Shown here one piece after another: positions 6,882 to 9,627 of a stretch of DNA of 9,627 bases. The stretch is from positions 1 to 9,627 of the forward strand of contig DASUMP010000229.1 in NCBI GenBank assembly GCA_036277635.1, in the 5' to 3' direction. The DNA comes from DASUMP01 sp036277635 (lineage in GTDB: Bacteria; Actinomycetota; Acidimicrobiia; IMCC26256; PALSA-610). The notes under the pieces were generated by a model. That model was not told where the DNA came from and ran no database searches. It saw nothing but the letters and a program-made list of their open reading frames with translations. Position numbers and translations under genes: made by a program. Each line of letters starts with the position of its first letter. The stretch's first letter is position 1.

Positions 6882-8084
6882 TCAGGGTCGGCTCCGTGTC
6901 GGCTGTTCGACGCGGCGACCCGCCTGCAAGGTTCGGGCGATGTCGCTCGGCGAGATGATCCCGACCAGCCGTTCGTCGTCGAACACGAGGACGCGACGGC
7001 CCCCGTCGTCAGTGGCGCGACGCAGGACGCCGAGGAGCATCTCGTCCGGCGTCGCGGTCGTCACCTCCGCGAGTGGCCACGCGCAGTCGCGTACCGGGGT
7101 TGCGGAACGAGCCTCGAACGGCACGGACTTCACGCGTGCCAGGGTCGCGAGCCCGATCACCCGCTGGTCCGGCTCCACGACGGGAAACGAGGAGCAGCGA
7201 TGTCGCAGCACGAACGACTCGATCAGCTCGGTGACGCTCGCGTCGGCGGGGACGACGAGAGGGTCACGTGTCATGACATCAGCGACGCGCAGGTGCGCGA
7301 GTGCCGCGGTCACCGCGGTGTCGATCTGCTCGGCACGGGCCGAGTTGACGAGGAACCACCCGAGGAACACGAACCAGACGCCGCCGATGCCGGCGCCGGC
7401 GACGACCTCGACGAATCCGACACCGACGAGCACGTAGCCGAACGCCACGCCCGCCCGCGTGGCGCTCACTGCCGCGCTCGTGCGATCGCCCCGTCGTCTC
7501 CACAGCAGCGCGCGCAGCACGCGGCCACCGTCGAGCGGCGCCGCCGGCACGAGGTTGAACACTGCGAGCAGGACGTTCACGGTCCCCAGCCACACGAGCG
7601 TCGCCACCAGGAGCTCGGCGAGCCCGAGCGCGTCCGCGACGCCCGCCGTCGTCAGTGCGGTCGCACCGATCGCCACGCTCGTCGCCGGGCCGGCGAGCGC
7701 GATCACGAGCTCGTCATCGGGCGACCGCGGCTCGCCTTCGAGCGTAGCGATGCCGCCGAGAACCCACAGCGTGATGCCACGCACTCGGATGCCGCGTCGC
7801 GATGCGACGAGCGAGTGGCTCAGCTCGTGCGCCAGCAGGGCACCGAGGAACGCGATCGTCGCGCACGTCGACGCGAGCCAGTACGCAGCATCTGAACGAC
7901 CGGACGACGTGTCCGGCAACACCTGCGTGGCGAGCAGCCAGCTGAGCAGCCCGGCGACGACACCGACGCTCCAGTCGACGCGTACGTCGATGCCGGCGAT
8001 GCGTCCGACACGGAACCCGCTGCCGCCGGACGCGGCGGTGGCCCGATGTGAGGCCGTGGACGAACCTGAAGTCCCGTGCTGCAT
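6882..8084 (-). CDS. Site-2 intramembrane metalloprotease with CBS pair (M50B, Rip3-like)
   Basis: A 400-residue polytopic protease that would cleave membrane-embedded substrates, in this family often anti-sigma factors or small membrane proteins. The zinc site is HELSH (86-90) in one helix and Asp185 in NLVPAAPLDGGRV near a later one. Some five to six membrane helices span residues ~40-245. A cytoplasmic CBS pair follows (about 266-322 and 331-388). The second CBS keeps the nucleotide-ribose motif GIISPSD (Asp381); the first has GLATLAR, with Arg317 where Asp is usual. Architecture and length match mycobacterial Rip3-type proteases. I chose ATG at 8084-8082, with GGGAG nine bases upstream; a TTG at 8147 would add 21 Arg-rich residues outside the family's usual start. 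It follows the PI-PLC-like gene by 85 bases and is coupled to the L,D-transpeptidase. Its substrate is unknown; no anti-sigma gene is in view. Confidence 0.9.
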   Translation of the reverse strand: MQHGTSGSSTASHRATAASGGSGFRVGRIAGIDVRVDWSVGVVAGLLSWLLATQVLPDTSSGRSDAAYWLASTCATIAFLGALLAHELSHSLVASRRGIRVRGITLWVLGGIATLEGEPRSPDDELVIALAGPATSVAIGATALTTAGVADALGLAELLVATLVWLGTVNVLLAVFNLVPAAPLDGGRVLRALLWRRRGDRTSAAVSATRAGVAFGYVLVGVGFVEVVAGAGIGGVWFVFLGWFLVNSARAEQIDTAVTAALAHLRVADVMTRDPLVVPADASVTELIESFVLRHRCSSFPVVEPDQRVIGLATLARVKSVPFEARSATPVRDCAWPLAEVTTATPDEMLLGVLRRATDDGGRRVLVFDDERLVGIISPSDIARTLQAGRRVEQPTRSRP

Positions 8085-8169
8085 CGTCGGATGCTCCCGT
8101 CGACGTGCACCTGGCTCGACGATGCATCCCGCGGCTCGCCGCCGCAATGGCCCTTCGGCCCTCGTCGAC
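8085..8169 (-). promoter_or_regulatory. Gap upstream of the site-2 protease gene
   Basis: These 85 bases separate the PI-PLC-like stop from the preferred protease start. They hold a short perfect stem (GCGGC 8131-8135, GCCGC 8141-8145, five-base loop) and the GGGAG ribosome binding site at 8098-8094. I see no convincing promoter or T-tailed terminator, so read-through from the upstream gene is as likely as a separate start. Confidence 0.25.
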
Positions 8170-9435
8170 CTACTCGATGGCGTCGTCGCGGCAGGCGGGA
8201 CCGGTGATCACGGGGTTGCAGCGCACCGGGCCGGGGCCGGGGAGGCGCGCGACGTAGTCGCTGCCGAAGGGCGCGGCGCGCCCTTCCACCGGGTAGTCGG
8301 TGCTCACCCACTGGGCGCCGCTCGCGAGCGCGGCGTCGCGCATCGACGTGTCGCCGGTGCGCGCCTGCACGGTGTCGGCGTCGGCGCGGGTGCGCACGAC
8401 GTAGCCCCGGCGCACGAGGTCGCGGATCTGCTCCTCGTTCTCTCCGGTCGGGTCGTTGCGCTTGATGAACGCCGCGTCGGCGTCGCCGGGCTCCGCGCTC
8501 GTGAAGAGCATGCGACCTTCGAGCACCGGGTGACCGTCGAGGTACGTGCTGCGGAACGGGTCACCGTTGTCCATCAGGAACAGCACCTTGCCGCGCGACT
8601 CGCCGAGCTTCGGCCAGCCGTCGGCGGTGACCGCGTCGTCGAGGGTGGCATGGTCGCCGCGCACGTCGTCGGGCGTGATCACCTGCTCGGCGGGGAACAC
8701 CGACGCGATCTCCGCGTCGAGCGCGTCGAGCTCGGCCGCGCCGATCGGGTGCGGGGTGACGAACCCGAGGTCGAGCGGATCCGGGATCTCGTCCTGCTTG
8801 AGCTCGACGAGGATCGCGAGCGGCACGTGGTCGGAGTTCGCGTCCGACCACGCCTTCACCTGCTCGAGGCACTGCACGAACGTCCAGCACGTGCTCTCGA
8901 AGTCGACGTCTTGCACGTGCAGCACCTTGAAGCCGGGCTCCTCGAGCTCGGGGATCCCCGAGTCGGTCGGCAGCCCGAGCACCTCGTGGATGACGCGCGT
9001 GTCGTAGAGGCCGCCGGCGGGATCGGCGAACACGTCGAGTTCGATCTGACGGACACCTTCTTCGGCGAACTGCGTCGCGAGTGGCGAGTGCGAGTACTCG
9101 AAGCTCGCGGCGAGCGCGCTGTCGAACGACTGCAACGCCGCGAACAGCTCGGGCTCGGGTTGGCGGTGGTACGAGTTGTGCGACCCGATCGCCTGCAGGT
9201 GGTTCAGGCGCAAGCACCCGTCGGCGAGCGCTCGGCGCTCCGGGTCGTCCGCCGGTTCGGTGGCACCGCTCGCGTCCGGGTCCGTCCACTGCGCGCACGT
9301 CGCGGCGCGCTCGGCGGGCGACGGACCGTCGTCGTCGTCAGCGACCACGACCGCGACGGCGGCGCCGATCACGAGCACGATCACGACGAGAGCGACAACC
9401 GCGAAACGGCGCGGGACGCCGCGGGTCGACGCCAT
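8170..9435 (-). CDS. PI-PLC-like phosphodiesterase, Ca-dependent C1-type, membrane-anchored
   Basis: A 421-residue protein with a short basic N-terminus (STRGVPRR) and one hydrophobic helix (about 10-31), followed by an acidic stretch; it is probably exported and either anchored or released. The rest resembles the TIM-barrel phosphatidylinositol phospholipase C family called PI-PLC-C1. Signature segments are QAIGSHNSYH (81-90, His86 and His90), EYSHSPLATQFAEEGVRQ (113-130), IELDVFADP (131-139, Glu132 and Asp134) and VLHVQDVD (171-178, His173), as expected for a paired-histidine, metal-assisted phosphodiester cleavage. Substrates could be phosphoinositides, glycerophosphodiesters or a wall polymer; the sequence does not say. 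The ATG at 9435-9433 has GGAG eight bases upstream and shares its A with the previous gene's TGA (TGATG). The frame is open 41 codons farther upstream but there overlaps the previous gene. Family assignment is from motif memory. Confidence 0.85.
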   Translation of the reverse strand: MASTRGVPRRFAVVALVVIVLVIGAAVAVVVADDDDGPSPAERAATCAQWTDPDASGATEPADDPERRALADGCLRLNHLQAIGSHNSYHRQPEPELFAALQSFDSALAASFEYSHSPLATQFAEEGVRQIELDVFADPAGGLYDTRVIHEVLGLPTDSGIPELEEPGFKVLHVQDVDFESTCWTFVQCLEQVKAWSDANSDHVPLAILVELKQDEIPDPLDLGFVTPHPIGAAELDALDAEIASVFPAEQVITPDDVRGDHATLDDAVTADGWPKLGESRGKVLFLMDNGDPFRSTYLDGHPVLEGRMLFTSAEPGDADAAFIKRNDPTGENEEQIRDLVRRGYVVRTRADADTVQARTGDTSMRDAALASGAQWVSTDYPVEGRAAPFGSDYVARLPGPGPVRCNPVITGPACRDDAIE

Positions 9436-9627
9436 CAGCGGTACTCCGGGTTCGGGAAGTCGAAGCGACACCCGGCGTCCCACTCGGAGCGCTGGTTGCC
9501 GTGCGCGGGCACGCCGCCCGCCTCCTTCAACATCCGGGCGAGGTGGAGCAGGTTCCACGTCATGAACGTCGTGTTGCGGTTCGTGAAGTCGTTCTCCGGG
9601 CCGCCCGATCCCGGATCGAGGTACGAC
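9435..9627 (-). CDS. Unrecognised protein, C-terminal 63 residues only
   Basis: The minus strand is open from the right edge to TGA at 9437-9435, encoding the end of a protein cut by the window. Codons are strongly G/C-ending and composition is that of a soluble globular protein. Visible are GGPENDFTNRNTTFMTWN, LLHLARMLKEAGG and a tail with HGNQRSEWDAG and CRFDFPNPEYR. The Asn/Thr-rich piece and following helix look like conserved family sequence, but I do not recognise the family. Its stop overlaps the start of the PI-PLC-like gene by one base, so the two are probably translationally coupled and related in function. The single Cys and the aromatic/proline tail are the only other distinctive traits. 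Confidence 0.8.
   Translation of the reverse strand, partial: SYLDPGSGGPENDFTNRNTTFMTWNLLHLARMLKEAGGVPAHGNQRSEWDAGCRFDFPNPEYR

Noticed and set aside
5606..6958. A 450-codon plus-strand frame over deacetylase and transpeptidase
   Set aside because: It is a shadow of two genes with clear catalytic motifs; its Val-rich run is simply the reverse of the Thr/Ser linker.
6597..7895. A 432-codon plus-strand frame opposite the site-2 protease
   Set aside because: It is antisense to HELSH and CBS coding sequence, and its product is Arg/Asp/Glu-rich with no recognisable domain.
8085..8147. A TTG start at 8147 for the site-2 protease
   Set aside because: It adds 21 Arg-rich residues before the conserved FRVGRIAGIDV region. 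The ATG at 8084 is better, although GAAGGG near the TTG leaves some doubt.
9436..9558. An upstream start for the PI-PLC-like gene, adding 41 residues
   Set aside because: The added part is Arg/Pro-rich, sits before the membrane helix and overlaps the upstream coding frame. The ATG at 9435 has a good GGAG and a TGATG junction.
1..9627. Mobile element, CRISPR array, toxin-antitoxin or phage-defence system
   Set aside because: No transposase or integrase motifs, no terminal inverted repeats, no regularly spaced direct repeats, and every full gene belongs to a recognisable housekeeping or envelope family.

Overview
The window is very GC-rich DNA with strong G/C bias at third codon positions, frequent GTG starts and short, gene-dense spacing. 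Together with the Ser/Thr-rich cell-wall linkers and the CBS-tailed site-2 protease resembling mycobacterial Rip3, this suggests an actinobacterial chromosome. A deep lineage such as Acidimicrobiia is my guess; no rRNA or other marker confirms it. I see no tRNA, rRNA, CRISPR array, insertion sequence, integrase or phage gene.

Layout, left to right. Bases 1-132 hold no gene I can assign. A minus-strand membrane acyltransferase (133-1422) diverges from a plus-strand pair: an Hsp20 small heat-shock protein (1511-1957) and phosphoenolpyruvate synthase (2028-4295). The pair is separated by 70 bases containing a strong GC hairpin. A minus-strand block then runs to the right edge. In order of transcription it is: the C-terminal end of an unrecognised gene (9435-9627), a membrane-anchored PI-PLC-like phosphodiesterase (8170-9435, sharing one base with the previous stop codon), a CBS-domain site-2 intramembrane protease (6882-8084), an L,D-transpeptidase with a peptidoglycan-binding domain (6053-6880, starting one base after the protease stop), a lipoprotein polysaccharide deacetylase (5164-6006), and an NAD-type short-chain dehydrogenase (4314-5072). 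No stretch over 300 bases lacks a gene.

How the genes may work together. Four consecutive minus-strand products are exported or membrane-bound: phosphodiesterase, intramembrane protease, transpeptidase and deacetylase. Two of them (transpeptidase, deacetylase) would act on peptidoglycan or another wall glycan. The tight spacing suggests coordinated expression of an envelope-remodelling set, with the protease's CBS pair as a possible nucleotide-sensing input. That is inference from gene order. The plus-strand pair links protein protection with gluconeogenic PEP formation, possibly a stress or starvation response.

Each family here is known. What deserves a second look is the arrangement, some altered motif residues, and the unidentified partner gene at the right edge.
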